The notes under the pieces were generated by a model. It was not told the DNA's origin and searched no databases. It worked only from the letters and a program-made list of their open reading frames with translations. The position numbers and the translations under genes are program-made. From Wenzhouxiangella sp. XN24 (lineage in GTDB: Bacteria; Pseudomonadota; Gammaproteobacteria; Steroidobacterales; XN24), in contig NZ_JAAMFG010000035.1 in the NCBI RefSeq assembly GCF_011064545.1, positions 1-64,000 on the forward strand: a stretch of 64,000 bases of DNA, written 5' to 3'. Each line of letters starts with the position of its first letter. The stretch's first letter is position 1. Of the stretch, positions 25,501-35,692 are shown one piece after another.

Positions 25501-25540
25501 TCGGCCGGGCCTGGTTCGCGCAGCCTGCCCTTGTTCCCGG

Positions 25541-25569
25541 TGGGCAGGGGCGGTGGTCTGAAGTAGAAT
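25541..25569 (+). promoter_or_regulatory. Candidate sigma-70 promoter of purL
   Basis: TGGGCA at 25541-25546 (4 of 6 to TTGACA) and TAGAAT at 25564-25569 (5 of 6 to TATAAT) are exactly 17 bases apart. The start codon of purL is 39 bases further on. No PurR-type operator is recognisable. Confidence 0.45.
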
Positions 25570-25608
25570 TCCCGGCCTCGCCTTTTTGCGTGCCCGCCCC
25601 GAGAAACC

Positions 25609-28600
25609 ATGCTGACATTGCCCGGAGCGCTGGCTTGTTCGCGATTCCGGCTGGACAAGATCCTGGACGATCTCCGGGGCGCCTGTCCGGCGGTGACCTC
25701 AGTGGCGGCAAGGCACATGCACTTCGCCGACCTGGAGCGGCAACTCGATGGCGCCGAGATGCGGCTTCTCAAGCGCCTGCTCAGCTACGGACCGAGCCGG
25801 GACGTCGCCTTTCCCGAGGGGGAATTTCTCCTCGTGCTGCCGCGTTTCGGCACGATCTCGCCCTGGTCGAGCAAGGCCACCGATATCGCGCGCAACTGCG
25901 GGCTGGAGGCGGTGCGCCGGCTCGAGCGTGGCACGGCCTGGCATATCGTCGCGCGTCGGCCGCTGACCCCGGAGGAATTGCAGGCCGTCGCCGCACCGTT
26001 GCATGACCGCATGACGGAATCCGTGGTGCAGCGGCTCGACGAGGCGGCCCGGCTGTTCGAGCGGCATGCGCCGGCGCCGTTGGGGCACGTCGCGGTGCTG
26101 GACGGGGGCCGTGACGCCCTGGTGCAGGCCAACGGCAGTCTCGGCCTGGCCTTGTCGGATGACGAGATCGACTACCTGCTGGCGCACTACCTGGAGATCG
26201 GGCGCAATCCCACCGACGCCGAATTGATGATGTTCGCCCAGGCGAACAGCGAGCACTGCCGGCACAAGATATTCAACGCATCGTGGGTGATCGACGGCGA
26301 GGCGCAGGACAAGTCGCTGTTCGCGATGATCCGCAACACGCACGAGAAATCCCCCGCGGGCGTGCTCTCGGCCTACCGCGACAACGCGTCCGTGATCGAG
26401 GGCTGGGAGGCGGAACGCTTTTTTGCGGACCCCGCGGACGCCTGTTACGACTACGTCACCGAGCCCGTGCATATCCTCATGAAGGTGGAGACGCATAACC
26501 ACCCGACGGCGATTTCCCCGTTCCCCGGTGCGGCGACGGGGGCCGGCGGCGAGATCCGCGACGAGGGCGCGACGGGGCTGGGCGCCAAGCCGAAGGCGGG
26601 ACTCGCCGGGTTTTCCGTCTCGCACCTGCGCCTCCCGGGCCTCGAGCAACCCTGGGAAGGGATGGGGCCCGGCTTCCCGGGGCGCATCGCCACGCCGCTG
26701 GAGATCATGCGCGACGGCCCGATCGGCGCCGCCGCCTTCAACAACGAATTCGGCCGGCCGAACCTCGCGGGTTATTTCCGCACCTACGAGCAGGCGGTGG
26801 ATGGCGTGGTGCGCGGCTACCACAAGCCGATCATGATCGCCGGCGGGCTCGGCAACGTGCGCGCCGGGCACGTCGAGAAAGGCGCGGTGTCGCCGGGCGC
26901 GAAGCTGGTGGTCCTCGGCGGGCCCGCCATGCTCATCGGCCTCGGCGGCGGGGCGGCCTCCTCGATGTCGAGCGGGGAGAGCACGGAGGACCTGGATTTC
27001 GCCTCCGTGCAACGCGGCAATCCGGAGATCCAGCGGCGCGCACAGGAAGTCATCGACCGTTGCTGGGCGATGGGTGACGACAACCCGATCATGCTGATCC
27101 ACGACGTCGGTGCGGGCGGCCTGTCGAACGCGCTGCCGGAGGTGATCGATCACAGCGGGCTCGGCGGGCGCATCGAGTTGCGCGACGTGCCGAACGACGA
27201 GCCGGGCATGTCGCCCATGGCGATCTGGTGCAACGAGGCGCAGGAACGTTACGTGCTGGCCGTGGCGCCGGAGCGCATGGAAGTCTTTGCGGCGCTGTGC
27301 GCGCGGGAGCGCTGTCCCTGGGCGATGGTCGGCGAGACCACGGTCGAGCGGCGCCTCCTGGTGAACGATCGGCTGTTCGACGAGGCCGCCGTGGACATGC
27401 CGGTGGAAGTGCTGCTCGGCAAACCGCCGCGCATGACGCGCACCGCGCAGCGCATCGTCCGTGGCGGCGACGCGCTGCCGGAAATTCGCGACCTGCGCGA
27501 GGCGGCGATGCGCGTGCTGCAGCTGCCGGCCGTGGCGGACAAGACCTTCCTCGTCACCATCGGCGATCGCAGCGTCGGCGGCCTCACCGCCCGCGACCAG
27601 ATGGTCGGCCCCTGGCAGGTGCCGGTCGCCGACGTGGCCGTCACCACCAGCGGCTACCGTGGCTACACCGGCGAGGCCATGGCGATGGGCGAACGCAGCC
27701 CGCTCGCCGTGCTCGACGGCCCGGCCTCCGGACGGATGGCGGTCGGGGAGGCGCTGACCAACCTGGCGGCGGCTGCAGTGCCGTCGCTGGGCCAGGTGCG
27801 GCTCTCCGCCAACTGGATGGCCGCCTGCGGCGAACCCGGCGAGGATGCGGCGTTGTTCGACACCGTGCAGGCCGTCGGCGAGGCGCTGTGTCCGGCGCTG
27901 GGGATCGCGATCCCGGTCGGCAAGGATTCCCTGTCGATGCGGACCCGCTGGGACGCCGGCCACGGCGAACAGGCCGTCATCGCGCCGCTGTCGCTGATCG
28001 TCTCGGCCTTCGCGCCGGTCAGCGACGTGCGTCGCACGCTCACGCCGCAGCTGCGCCCCGGGCATGGCAATTCGAGCCTGCTGCTCGTCGACCTCGGCGC
28101 CGGCCGCAACCGCCTCGGCGGTTCCGCGCTGGCCCAGGTCTACGGCTGCAGCGGCAGCGAACCTCCGGATCTCGACGACTCCGCGCGCCTGGCGGCTTTC
28201 TTCGCCACCGTCCAGGCGCTCAATGCGGCGGGCCGCCTGCTGGCCTACCACGATCGCTCCGATGGCGGACTTTGGGCGACGCTCGTCGAAATGGCCTTCG
28301 CCGGGCGATGCGGGCTGGATATCGACCTGGCCGTGCTGGCAGGCGAGCCCGCGGCCGTGCTGTTCAACGAGGAACTCGGCGCCGTCCTGCAGGTCGGGGA
28401 TGCGGAGCTCGACGCGGTGCGCGACGCGTTCGCCGGCGCCGGCCTCGGGGCTTGCGTGACGCCCGTCGGGCGGACCACCGACACCGGGCGGGTGCGGGTG
28501 CGCGCCGGCGACGCCGTGCTGCTCGACGAGGCCCTGCACGAACTGCGGGACGCCTGGTCGCAGACCACGTTCCGCATGCAGGCCTTGCGCGACCATCCGG

Positions 28601-29490
28601 ACAAGGCGCGCGAGGAACACCAGGGGCGGCTCGACGCGGAGGACCCCGGCTTGTGGGCGCGGCCCACTTTCGACATCGACGAGGATGTCGCGGCCCCGTT
28701 CATCGGCCGCGGCGCCAGGCCGCGTATCGCGATCCTGCGTGAGCAGGGTGTCAACAGCCAGGTCGAGATGGCGGCGGCTTTCCACCGGGCCGGCTTCGAA
28801 CCCGTGGACGTCCACATGAGCGACCTGGCCGCAGGACAGCGAGGACTCGCAGAATTCGCCGGCCTGGTCGCCTGCGGCGGTTTTTCCTATGGCGACGTGC
28901 TGGGCGCGGGAGAGGGCTGGGCGAAGAGCATTCTCTACAATTCCCGCGTGCGCGATCAGTTCGAGGCTTTTTTCGGTCGCGACGACAGCTTTTCGCTCGG
29001 CGTGTGCAACGGCTGCCAGATGATGTCGGCGCTCAAGGAGATCATCCCGGGCGCGGCGCTGTGGCCGCGCTTCGTGCGCAACCGCTCGGAACAGTTCGAG
29101 GCGCGTTTCGGCCTGGTCAGGGTCGACGAGAGCGGCTCCGCGCTGACGGCCGGCATGGCGGGCTCCGTGATGCCCATCGTCGTTTCGCACGGCGAGGGCC
29201 GGGCCGAATTCCGCGATGAAGCCCACCAGCAGGCCTGTCTCGACGCGGAACTCGTCTGGTTGCGTTACGTGGACAACCACGGCCGGGTGGCGACACGCTA
29301 CCCCGCGAACCCGAACGGTTCGCCGGAGGGCGTCGCCGGGCTGACCTCGGCCGACGGGCGCGTCACCATCGTGATGCCCCATCCCGAGCGGGTGTTTCGC
29401 AGCGTCCAGCATTCCTGGCACCCGGAAGGCTGGGGGGAGGACGGCCCCTGGATGCGCCTGTTCCGCAACGCGAGGGTATGGATCGGCTGA
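25609..29490 (+). CDS. purL: Phosphoribosylformylglycinamidine synthase, large single-chain form
   Basis: This 1293-residue enzyme of purine synthesis converts FGAR, glutamine and ATP to FGAM. The length and order of domains match the gammaproteobacterial single-chain PurL (about 1295). There is an N-terminal domain, a linker, then the ATP-binding synthetase core ([74 protein letters not shown]). The C-terminal glutaminase has the nucleophile Cys in GVCNGCQMM and the His/Glu pair in PHPERVFR. A true gene on the opposite strand is excluded by this conservation. Monocistronic or read into hutU, 28 bases downstream. Confidence 0.97.
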   Translation: MLTLPGALACSRFRLDKILDDLRGACPAVTSVAARHMHFADLERQLDGAEMRLLKRLLSYGPSRDVAFPEGEFLLVLPRFGTISPWSSKATDIARNCGLEAVRRLERGTAWHIVARRPLTPEELQAVAAPLHDRMTESVVQRLDEAARLFERHAPAPLGHVAVLDGGRDALVQANGSLGLALSDDEIDYLLAHYLEIGRNPTDAELMMFAQANSEHCRHKIFNASWVIDGEAQDKSLFAMIRNTHEKSPAGVLSAYRDNASVIEGWEAERFFADPADACYDYVTEPVHILMKVETHNHPTAISPFPGAATGAGGEIRDEGATGLGAKPKAGLAGFSVSHLRLPGLEQPWEGMGPGFPGRIATPLEIMRDGPIGAAAFNNEFGRPNLAGYFRTYEQAVDGVVRGYHKPIMIAGGLGNVRAGHVEKGAVSPGAKLVVLGGPAMLIGLGGGAASSMSSGESTEDLDFASVQRGNPEIQRRAQEVIDRCWAMGDDNPIMLIHDVGAGGLSNALPEVIDHSGLGGRIELRDVPNDEPGMSPMAIWCNEAQERYVLAVAPERMEVFAALCARERCPWAMVGETTVERRLLVNDRLFDEAAVDMPVEVLLGKPPRMTRTAQRIVRGGDALPEIRDLREAAMRVLQLPAVADKTFLVTIGDRSVGGLTARDQMVGPWQVPVADVAVTTSGYRGYTGEAMAMGERSPLAVLDGPASGRMAVGEALTNLAAAAVPSLGQVRLSANWMAACGEPGEDAALFDTVQAVGEALCPALGIAIPVGKDSLSMRTRWDAGHGEQAVIAPLSLIVSAFAPVSDVRRTLTPQLRPGHGNSSLLLVDLGAGRNRLGGSALAQVYGCSGSEPPDLDDSARLAAFFATVQALNAAGRLLAYHDRSDGGLWATLVEMAFAGRCGLDIDLAVLAGEPAAVLFNEELGAVLQVGDAELDAVRDAFAGAGLGACVTPVGRTTDTGRVRVRAGDAVLLDEALHELRDAWSQTTFRMQALRDHPDKAREEHQGRLDAEDPGLWARPTFDIDEDVAAPFIGRGARPRIAILREQGVNSQVEMAAAFHRAGFEPVDVHMSDLAAGQRGLAEFAGLVACGGFSYGDVLGAGEGWAKSILYNSRVRDQFEAFFGRDDSFSLGVCNGCQMMSALKEIIPGAALWPRFVRNRSEQFEARFGLVRVDESGSALTAGMAGSVMPIVVSHGEGRAEFRDEAHQQACLDAELVWLRYVDNHGRVATRYPANPNGSPEGVAGLTSADGRVTIVMPHPERVFRSVQHSWHPEGWGEDGPWMRLFRNARVWIG

Positions 29491-29518
29491 ACGGCGCGAT
29501 GCGTCGGGGAGTGCAGCG

Positions 29519-31213
29519 ATGGGCGACGCCGGCGAGGCCACGGGAACCCGTTTTCGCGAGGGCGTGATCAGCGCGCCGCGCGGCACCGGGCTGAGCTGCC
29601 GCGGCTGGGTCCAGGAAGCCGCGCTGCGTATGTTGTGCAACAACCTCGATCCGGAAGTCGCGGAAAATCCGCGCGAGCTCGTCGTCTACGGCGGGATCGG
29701 CCGGGCCGCGCGCAACTGGGAATGCTTCGATGCGATCGTCGCCACGCTGCGACGCCTGGCCGACGATGAAACCCTGCTGGTGCAATCCGGCAAGCCGGTC
29801 GGCGTGTTTCGCACGCACGAGTTCGCGCCGCGCGTCCTGATCGCCAACTCGAACCTGGTGGGCCGCTGGGCCGACTGGGATCACTTCCACGACCTCGATC
29901 GCCGCGGCCTGATGATGTACGGCCAGATGACCGCGGGTTCGTGGATCTACATCGGCTCGCAGGGCATCGTGCAGGGGACCTACGAGACGTTCGCGGAGGC
30001 CGTGCGCCAGCACTATGGGGGCGAGGCCCAGGGTCGCTGGTTGCTGACGGGTGGGCTCGGCGGGATGGGCGGCGCCCAGCCGCTGGCGGCATCCTTCGCC
30101 GGCCTCTCCTCGCTGTCGGTCGAGGTCGATCCGACCCGGATCGCCAAGCGCCTCGAGACCGGTTATCTCGATTGTCGCATCGACGACCTGGACGAAGCGC
30201 TCGCGCGCCTGGAAGCGGCCGCGCGGGGCGGCAAGCCGGTGTCGGTTGGATTGCTCGGCAACGCGGCGGAGGTGTTCGAGGAGATCGCGGCGCGCGGCAT
30301 CCGACCGGACCTTGTGACCGACCAGACGTCCGCCCACGATCCATTGAACGGCTATATCCCGGTGGGTTACGACGTGGCCGAGGCAGCCGACTTTCGCGCG
30401 CGGGATCCGCAGGCCTACGTGGCCGCAGCCAAGCACAGCATGGCCCGCCAGGTCCGCGCCATGCTCGCGCTCCAGGCGGCCGGAGTGCCCACCTTCGATT
30501 ACGGCAACAACATCCGGGCCATGGCGCAGGACGCGGGCGTGTCGAACGCCTTCGACTTCCAGGGCTTCGTGCCGCTCTACATCCGGCCGTTGTTCTGCGC
30601 CGGCGTGGGACCGTTTCGCTGGGTCGCGCTGTCCGGCGATCCCGAGGACATCTGGCGCACGGATGCCAGGGCGCGGGAGCTCTTTCCCGACAAGCCGGAC
30701 CTGCATCGCTGGCTGGACGGCGCTCGTGAACGGATCCGGTTCCAGGGCTTGCCGTCGCGCATCCTGTGGCTGGGCTACGGCGAGCGTCACCGGCTCGGCC
30801 TGGCGATCAACGAGATGGTGCGCCGGGGCGAACTCAAGGCCCCGGTGGTCATCGGGCGCGATCATCTCGATTCGGGCTCCGTCGCCTCGCCGAACCGGGA
30901 AACGGAGGCGATGCGGGACGGTTCAGACGCGGTCGCCGACTGGCCGGTGCTCAATGCGTTGCTGAACACGGCCAGCGGCGCCTCCTGGGTCAGCTTCCAC
31001 CATGGCGGTGGCGTGGGCATGGGCTATTCGCTGCATGCGGGCGTCGTGATCGTCGCCGACGGCAGCGACCGGGCCGAGGCACAGCTCGCGCGCGTGCTGG
31101 TCAATGATCCGGGCACCGGGGTCATGCGCCACGCCGACGCCGGCTATGCACGCGCCCTCGAGGTTGCTGCGGAACGGGGCCTCGATCTGCCGATGATTCG
31201 CCCGGGGACTTGA
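29519..31213 (+). CDS. hutU: Urocanate hydratase (urocanase)
   Basis: This 564-residue cytoplasmic enzyme is step 2 of histidine degradation, converting urocanate to imidazolonepropionate with tightly bound NAD+. Visible signatures are [85 protein letters not shown] and [15 protein letters not shown] with the active-site cysteine, and [16 protein letters not shown]. Usual length is about 555-560. It sits alone behind purL, some 4.5 kb from hutH and hutI, which are on the opposite strand. Confidence 0.97.
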   Translation: MGDAGEATGTRFREGVISAPRGTGLSCRGWVQEAALRMLCNNLDPEVAENPRELVVYGGIGRAARNWECFDAIVATLRRLADDETLLVQSGKPVGVFRTHEFAPRVLIANSNLVGRWADWDHFHDLDRRGLMMYGQMTAGSWIYIGSQGIVQGTYETFAEAVRQHYGGEAQGRWLLTGGLGGMGGAQPLAASFAGLSSLSVEVDPTRIAKRLETGYLDCRIDDLDEALARLEAAARGGKPVSVGLLGNAAEVFEEIAARGIRPDLVTDQTSAHDPLNGYIPVGYDVAEAADFRARDPQAYVAAAKHSMARQVRAMLALQAAGVPTFDYGNNIRAMAQDAGVSNAFDFQGFVPLYIRPLFCAGVGPFRWVALSGDPEDIWRTDARARELFPDKPDLHRWLDGARERIRFQGLPSRILWLGYGERHRLGLAINEMVRRGELKAPVVIGRDHLDSGSVASPNRETEAMRDGSDAVADWPVLNALLNTASGASWVSFHHGGGVGMGYSLHAGVVIVADGSDRAEAQLARVLVNDPGTGVMRHADAGYARALEVAAERGLDLPMIRPGT

Positions 31214-31322
31214 CGCGCCGCCGCCGGATTCGGGACAGTCTGCGCGGGGGCGCGGCACGCCCTATCCGCGGTAGCGGGACGGCAGGCTGCGATCGACGGG
31301 ACGAGACAACGAGGAGAGAGCA

Positions 31323-32222
31323 ATGATCCTGGTCGCCGGGGCGTCGGGTGAGCTGGGGCGGGCGATTTGTCGGAAGCTCATCGAGCGGGGCGGGACGATC
31401 TACGGCATGGTGCGTCCGACGTCCGCGCCGGAAGCCGTCGCCGAGCTCGAGGCCCTGGGGGTCACCCCGGTGCAGGCGGACCTCGCCGACCCGGATTCCC
31501 TGCGCGAAGCCTGCAGCGGCTGCGACTCCGTGGTGTCGAGCATGACCGCCATGGGCCGCCCCGCCGAGCGGATCGACAAGGTGGATCGCGACGGCCAGCT
31601 GGCCCTGCTCGCTGCGGCGGCCGAGGAAGGGGTCGAGCGCTTCGTTTACGTCTCTTATTCCGGGGTCATCGGCAAGGATGATCCGCTGACCCTCGCCAAG
31701 CGGGCCGTAGAACGCACCCTGAAGCACAGCGGCATGACATGGACCGTGCTGCGGCCGTCCTATTTCATGGAAACCTGGTTCTCGCCCGCGCTGGGTGTGG
31801 ACATTGCGGCCGGCAAGGCGCGCGTCTACGGCAGCGGTCGCGAGCCGATCAGCTGGGTGGCGCGCGACGATGTCGCCGGCTTCGCGGCGGAGGCGGTGGA
31901 CAGCGAGGAGGCGCGCAATGCGACCATCGAGATCGGCGGGCCGGAGGCGATCTCGCCGCTGGATGCGATCGCGCTGTTCGGGTCGCTCGCGGGACGCACC
32001 ATCGAGGTCGAGACGATCGCCGAGGCCACGCTCCAGGCGCAGCTGGCCGCGGCAACCTCGCCTCACGAGCAAAGCCTCGCAGCGCTGATGATCGCCTACG
32101 CGCGCGGCAATGCCGTGCCCATGGACGACGTCGCGGAGCGCTTCGGCATGGAACTGACGGGACTCGCCGACTGGGCACGGCCTCGGTTCGCGCCCTCCGG
32201 AAGCGTTTCAGGCGCCGAGTAA
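31323..32222 (+). CDS. NmrA/SDR-family NAD(P)-binding oxidoreductase-like protein
   Basis: This 299-residue atypical SDR begins MILVAGASGELGRAICRKL with the GASGELG nucleotide loop. It has VSYSGVIG and TWTVLRPSYFMETWF in the positions used by NmrA-like and divinyl-reductase-like proteins, and a conserved INVERTED substrate region is not recognisable. AGAGAGAG at about 31311 precedes the ATG. Its 3' end overlaps the convergent cobalamin-binding gene by 15 bases. Substrate unknown. It lies inside the histidine degradation region but has no established link to it. Confidence 0.75.
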   Translation: MILVAGASGELGRAICRKLIERGGTIYGMVRPTSAPEAVAELEALGVTPVQADLADPDSLREACSGCDSVVSSMTAMGRPAERIDKVDRDGQLALLAAAAEEGVERFVYVSYSGVIGKDDPLTLAKRAVERTLKHSGMTWTVLRPSYFMETWFSPALGVDIAAGKARVYGSGREPISWVARDDVAGFAAEAVDSEEARNATIEIGGPEAISPLDAIALFGSLAGRTIEVETIAEATLQAQLAAATSPHEQSLAALMIAYARGNAVPMDDVAERFGMELTGLADWARPRFAPSGSVSGAE

Positions 32223-33266
32223 TTCGGTACCCAGCGCCACGGCGGAGCGCGCGTCCGGCGCATATCCGTCCGCACCGAGCTTGCGCCAGACGTCGGGCGC
32301 ATCGGCGAATGCGAGCCCGCCGACCATCACGCGCACCTCGCGGCCCTCGAGCCGGCGCACGGCGGCAATGGCGTCGCCGACCCGGGGCAGCTGCACGCTC
32401 AATGCGGCGGAGAGCACCACCAGTTCGCCGTCGAAATACTGCACGGCGGTGGCCAGCTCCGTGGCAGGCAGGTTCCCGCCGAGATGAATACTGCGCCATC
32501 CCGCGATATCGAAGAAATCAGCCAGGACGCGCACGGCGATGTCATGCGTGTTACCGGCCACGGCGGCGCAGAGCACCGTCCGGCCGTTGGCCGGCGCGCG
32601 GGCCGCACGTTGTGCAAGCAGCGCGAGAAGGCGTTCCGTCGTCTGGGTGACGACGTGTTCCTCGACGATGCCGAGTTCCCCGGCGTGCCACAGGCGGCCG
32701 ACCTCCTGCTGCGCCGGCACGAGCACCTCGAGATACATCCGTTCCACGCCCAGTCCGCCGTCCGTCGCCTCGAGCAGGCGCTTGGTGGCGCGGCGGCTGT
32801 CCCCTTCGAGCACGGTGGAAAGGTATTCGAGCGCGAGGCGGCCCGTTTCAGTCCCGGGATCGAGGCAGGCGCCTTGCTGTTCGGCCGGTTGGTCGAATTC
32901 CGCGATCGCGAGAGCAAGAATCCCGGCCACGGCCGCCCGGGCTGCGTCCGGCAGCTCCCGGGCGAGCACCCCGGCCAGCACCTCGAGGCTCGCGCGCAGG
33001 TCGATCTCGGGCACTTCGCGGGCCGTGAATGCACGCCGCGCCCAGTTGACGCGCGCCACGAAAAGGTCGGGCTCGCCGAGCCGCAGGGCAGTGGCCAGTT
33101 CCACGATGCGCTGGGAGAACACGCCTCTCCAGGCGCCTGTCGCATCCGTCGAGAAGCGCGCGGCCAGCGCGGGCTGGGTCGCCATCAGCCGCTCCGCGGC
33201 GAGCGCGGCGAAGCCGGCCGAACTGACTTCGAGCAACTCGGCGGCGAAACTGTTTTCCTCGCTCAT
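32208..33266 (-). CDS. Cobalamin-binding (B12-binding domain) sensor-like protein
   Basis: This is a 352-residue cytoplasmic protein. The C-terminal third is a B12-binding Rossmann-type domain (VLCAAVAGNTHDIAVRVLAD, HLGGNLPATELATAV, VMVGGLAF). The usual DxHxxG reads NTHDIA, so the cobalt-ligating histidine is kept but the flanking Asp and Gly are changed. Before it comes a four-helix cap with W-HAGELGIVE-EH, the W-x9-EH motif of CarH-type adenosylcobalamin photoreceptors. The N-terminal 140 residues are helical and unidentified, with no MerR-type DNA-binding helices. It may therefore act through protein contacts. The ATG at 33266 follows GGGAG. Methyltransferase-associated corrinoid proteins are an alternative. 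Confidence 0.8.
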   Translation of the reverse strand: MSEENSFAAELLEVSSAGFAALAAERLMATQPALAARFSTDATGAWRGVFSQRIVELATALRLGEPDLFVARVNWARRAFTAREVPEIDLRASLEVLAGVLARELPDAARAAVAGILALAIAEFDQPAEQQGACLDPGTETGRLALEYLSTVLEGDSRRATKRLLEATDGGLGVERMYLEVLVPAQQEVGRLWHAGELGIVEEHVVTQTTERLLALLAQRAARAPANGRTVLCAAVAGNTHDIAVRVLADFFDIAGWRSIHLGGNLPATELATAVQYFDGELVVLSAALSVQLPRVGDAIAAVRRLEGREVRVMVGGLAFADAPDVWRKLGADGYAPDARSAVALGTELLGA

Positions 33267-33313
33267 GCATACGCTCCCGTGAAAATCCCTGTGCAGCGGC
33301 TTGCACCACCCCG

Positions 33314-33319
33314 ATTATA
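33314..33319 (-). promoter_or_regulatory. Perfect -10 box for the cobalamin-binding gene
   Basis: The minus strand reads TATAAT here, 48 bases before the ATG at 33266, in a locally AT-rich patch. The expected -35 position reads GCGGCA, a poor match, so an activator may be needed. Confidence 0.4.
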
Positions 33320-33390
33320 ACGGCGCCGGCCCGGCCTGCCGCACGATGCCGCCGCCGCCAGGCAAAATGGCCTTGGGCCGGGGCGGCGGA

Positions 33391-33396
33391 TAGAAT
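33391..33396 (+). promoter_or_regulatory. Possible -10 box for the prolidase gene
   Basis: TAGAAT, 5 of 6 matches to the -10 consensus, lies 62 bases before the ATG at 33458. No good -35 is seen at 16-18 bases. The same hexamer precedes purL (25564) and parE (62398) at similar distances. Confidence 0.3.
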
Positions 33397-33457
33397 CATG
33401 ATTCCGTCGCGCGCCGCGCGATCTCGCAGGAACGCATCGCCCGCAGGGAGTCACGCA

Positions 33458-34822
33458 ATGTCAGACCCGAACGCCGCCGTCGTCGCCGAAATCGATGCAT
33501 GCTATCCGGCGCACCACGCGGAACTGGCGGCACGCCATGCCTCCGTACTCGAAGCTTCCCATTTCGACTCGCTGGCGATCTATTCGGGCACGGCGCGCCC
33601 TCGGTTTCGCGATGACCAGTCCTGGCCGTTTCGCGCCGGAGCCTTCTACCAGCAATGGGTGCCGTGCGACGACCATGCGGGCAGCGTGCTGCTGTTCCGT
33701 GCGGGCAGGACGCCGTTGCTGGTGCTGAACCAGCCGCGGGATTACTGGCACTCCGTGCCGGCGACGCCTAGCGGCGCGTGGACGCAGCACTTCGAGATCG
33801 TCGTCGCGGACGACCTGGAGGGCGTGCGCGGCGCCTTGCCGCGGGACCTGTCGCGCTGCGCCCTGCTCGGCGAGGTGGATGCGACGGTGTCGGCCTGGGG
33901 CTGCGCCGCGCTGAACCCGGCGAGCATCGTGCAGGCGCTGGAGTTCGCGCGCCTCTACAAGACGCCTTACGAGGTCGATTGCATCCGGTCGGCGAATCTC
34001 ATCGCCGCGCAGGGGCACGTCGCGGCCCGCGACGCCTTCCACGACGGCGCCAGTGAGTTCGGCATTCACCTCGCCTACCTGGCGGCGACCGGCCACACCG
34101 AGGCGGAGCTGCCTTACGCCAATATCGTCGCGATGAACGAGAACGGCGCGACGCTGCACTACGGTCGCTTCGAACGCGAGCGACCCCGGCCGGCCAACAG
34201 TTTCCTGATCGACGCCGGAGCACGCTGCCGCGGCTATGCGGCGGACATCACGCGCACCTGGTCGAACGGCACCGACGGCGAGTTCGCGGCGATCGTCGAG
34301 GCGCTGGACCATGCGCAGCAGGACCTCGTGGAAGCCCTGCGCATAGGCAATTCGTATATCGACGTGCACGAGAACGCCCAGCTCGCCGTGGCGGTGATCC
34401 TCGAGGATTTCGGCATCGTGGACATGGCGCCCGACGACATGGTGGCGGCCGGCGTGAGCAGCGTCTTTTTCCCGCATGGCGTCGGCCATCACCTCGGCCT
34501 CCAGGTGCACGACACCGGCGGCAAGCTCGCCGGCCCGGACGGCACCCTGCTGCCGCAGCCCGAGCCGTGGCCGTTCTTGCGCAACCTGCGGCCGCTGGAA
34601 ATCGGCAACGTGGTGACCATCGAGCCGGGGCTGTATTTCATCGACAGCCTGCTGCATCGGCTGCGCGAGACCCCGCTGGGCAACTACGTCGCCTGGGACA
34701 TGGTCGATTGCCTGCGTCCCTACGGGGGCGTCCGCATCGAGGACGATATCTGGATGGGGCCCGGGGGCGCGCGCAACCTGAGCCGCGAGGCCTTCGCGGC
34801 CCTGGCGGAACAGCCTGCCTGA
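33458..34822 (+). CDS. pepQ: Xaa-Pro dipeptidase (prolidase), M24B family, PepQ-like
   Basis: This 454-residue cytoplasmic metallopeptidase splits dipeptides with C-terminal proline. The C-terminal pita-bread domain keeps the five metal ligands: Asp in IDAGARCRGYAADITRTW (two), His in FPHGVGHHLGLQVHD, Glu in VTIEPGLYF and Glu in RIEDDIW. The N-terminal domain (about 1-165) is the creatinase-like prodomain. Size agrees with E. coli PepQ (443). The ATG at 33458 has CAGGGAG eight bases upstream. It is flanked by hut and sensor genes, with no evident functional link beyond amino acid recycling. Confidence 0.9.
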   Translation: MSDPNAAVVAEIDACYPAHHAELAARHASVLEASHFDSLAIYSGTARPRFRDDQSWPFRAGAFYQQWVPCDDHAGSVLLFRAGRTPLLVLNQPRDYWHSVPATPSGAWTQHFEIVVADDLEGVRGALPRDLSRCALLGEVDATVSAWGCAALNPASIVQALEFARLYKTPYEVDCIRSANLIAAQGHVAARDAFHDGASEFGIHLAYLAATGHTEAELPYANIVAMNENGATLHYGRFERERPRPANSFLIDAGARCRGYAADITRTWSNGTDGEFAAIVEALDHAQQDLVEALRIGNSYIDVHENAQLAVAVILEDFGIVDMAPDDMVAAGVSSVFFPHGVGHHLGLQVHDTGGKLAGPDGTLLPQPEPWPFLRNLRPLEIGNVVTIEPGLYFIDSLLHRLRETPLGNYVAWDMVDCLRPYGGVRIEDDIWMGPGGARNLSREAFAALAEQPA

Positions 34823-34871
34823 AGGCGAACGGCGCGGCGTGTCGTCGCGCCGGGAGGCTGCGCGGTCGCGG

Positions 34872-35573
34872 CTAGCCGTGGGAACCGTTCTTCTGCGGCG
34901 TATCGACCTGCTCGGCCACGTAACGTCGCATCATCATCGCCTGCTGCAGGCGACCCTTGCGCACATAGCTCTCGTAGAGAATGTCGCGCATGAATTCCAT
35001 CAGCACGCCCGCCTCGGTCGGCGTCACCACGGGCATGCCCTCGCGCGCCGCGTCGGTGTCGAACAACACCCGGCGGACCACGTTGAAGGTCGCGCCTTCC
35101 ACTTCCGCCATGTCCCGGATCTCGTTGCACTGTTCGAAAATGCGCATCTTGCCGGTCTCGCCGAGGTCCATGAACACGCGCTGGATCGTGCGCCGGCACA
35201 TCGATGCGAACGCGTTCAGCGCGTTCATGGAATAGCAATCCAGGGCCTCGCGGAACAGGGTCTCGGTCTCTTCGGGCAGGTACGTGAAATCGAAATTCTC
35301 CCGCGGCCGCTCCACCTCGATGAAGTTGGTGGACAGCTCGACCCGGTTCTCGCCATAGGATTTCACGGGGAAGCGGAGAAACACCGGCGCGTTGCAGTTG
35401 TCGCAGCGAAACACGAGCCCGGTCTCCGGCGGCTTGTAGCGCGACAGTTCGTCGAAGCAGGGCACGGCGACCGGCGTCATGTGCGCGAAGACGCCGCAGG
35501 ACGCACAGGTCAACGCAAAATGTTGACCATGGTCATGCTGGAAGCCTTCGTTCTTGTCTACGAACATGGGCAT
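34872..35573 (-). CDS. Zinc-ribbon protein with DUF4145-like C-terminal domain
   Basis: This is a 233-residue protein. Two CxxC pairs, CASC near residue 25 and CDNC near 59, form a likely zinc ribbon. The rest is a helical DUF4145-like domain (LFREALDCYSMNALNAFASMCRRTIQRVF), a family found fused to restriction and defence proteins and also alone. The C-terminal tail is polar. The ATG at 35573 is chosen, with one at 35567 equally possible. Upstream in-frame sequence lacks any conserved feature. No restriction or toxin gene is adjacent, and no function can be assigned. Confidence 0.65.
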   Translation of the reverse strand: MPMFVDKNEGFQHDHGQHFALTCASCGVFAHMTPVAVPCFDELSRYKPPETGLVFRCDNCNAPVFLRFPVKSYGENRVELSTNFIEVERPRENFDFTYLPEETETLFREALDCYSMNALNAFASMCRRTIQRVFMDLGETGKMRIFEQCNEIRDMAEVEGATFNVVRRVLFDTDAAREGMPVVTPTEAGVLMEFMRDILYESYVRKGRLQQAMMMRRYVAEQVDTPQKNGSHG

Positions 35574-35692
35574 GCGGCCCACTCCTCGCCGTCGTTCGAC
35601 ACCGCTGATATCGTCGCAGTGTAGCTGAATGACGTTGCGCCGCGCCAACCAACCGCTTATGTAAAATCAATGCCTTGGGCGCCCATGACGGG

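Noticed and set aside
25699-29643. A 1314-codon open reading on the minus strand opposite purL
   Set aside because: It is a by-product of GC-rich third codon positions. The plus-strand product has full PurL motifs, while the antisense product has an arginine/histidine-rich composition and no recognisable domain.
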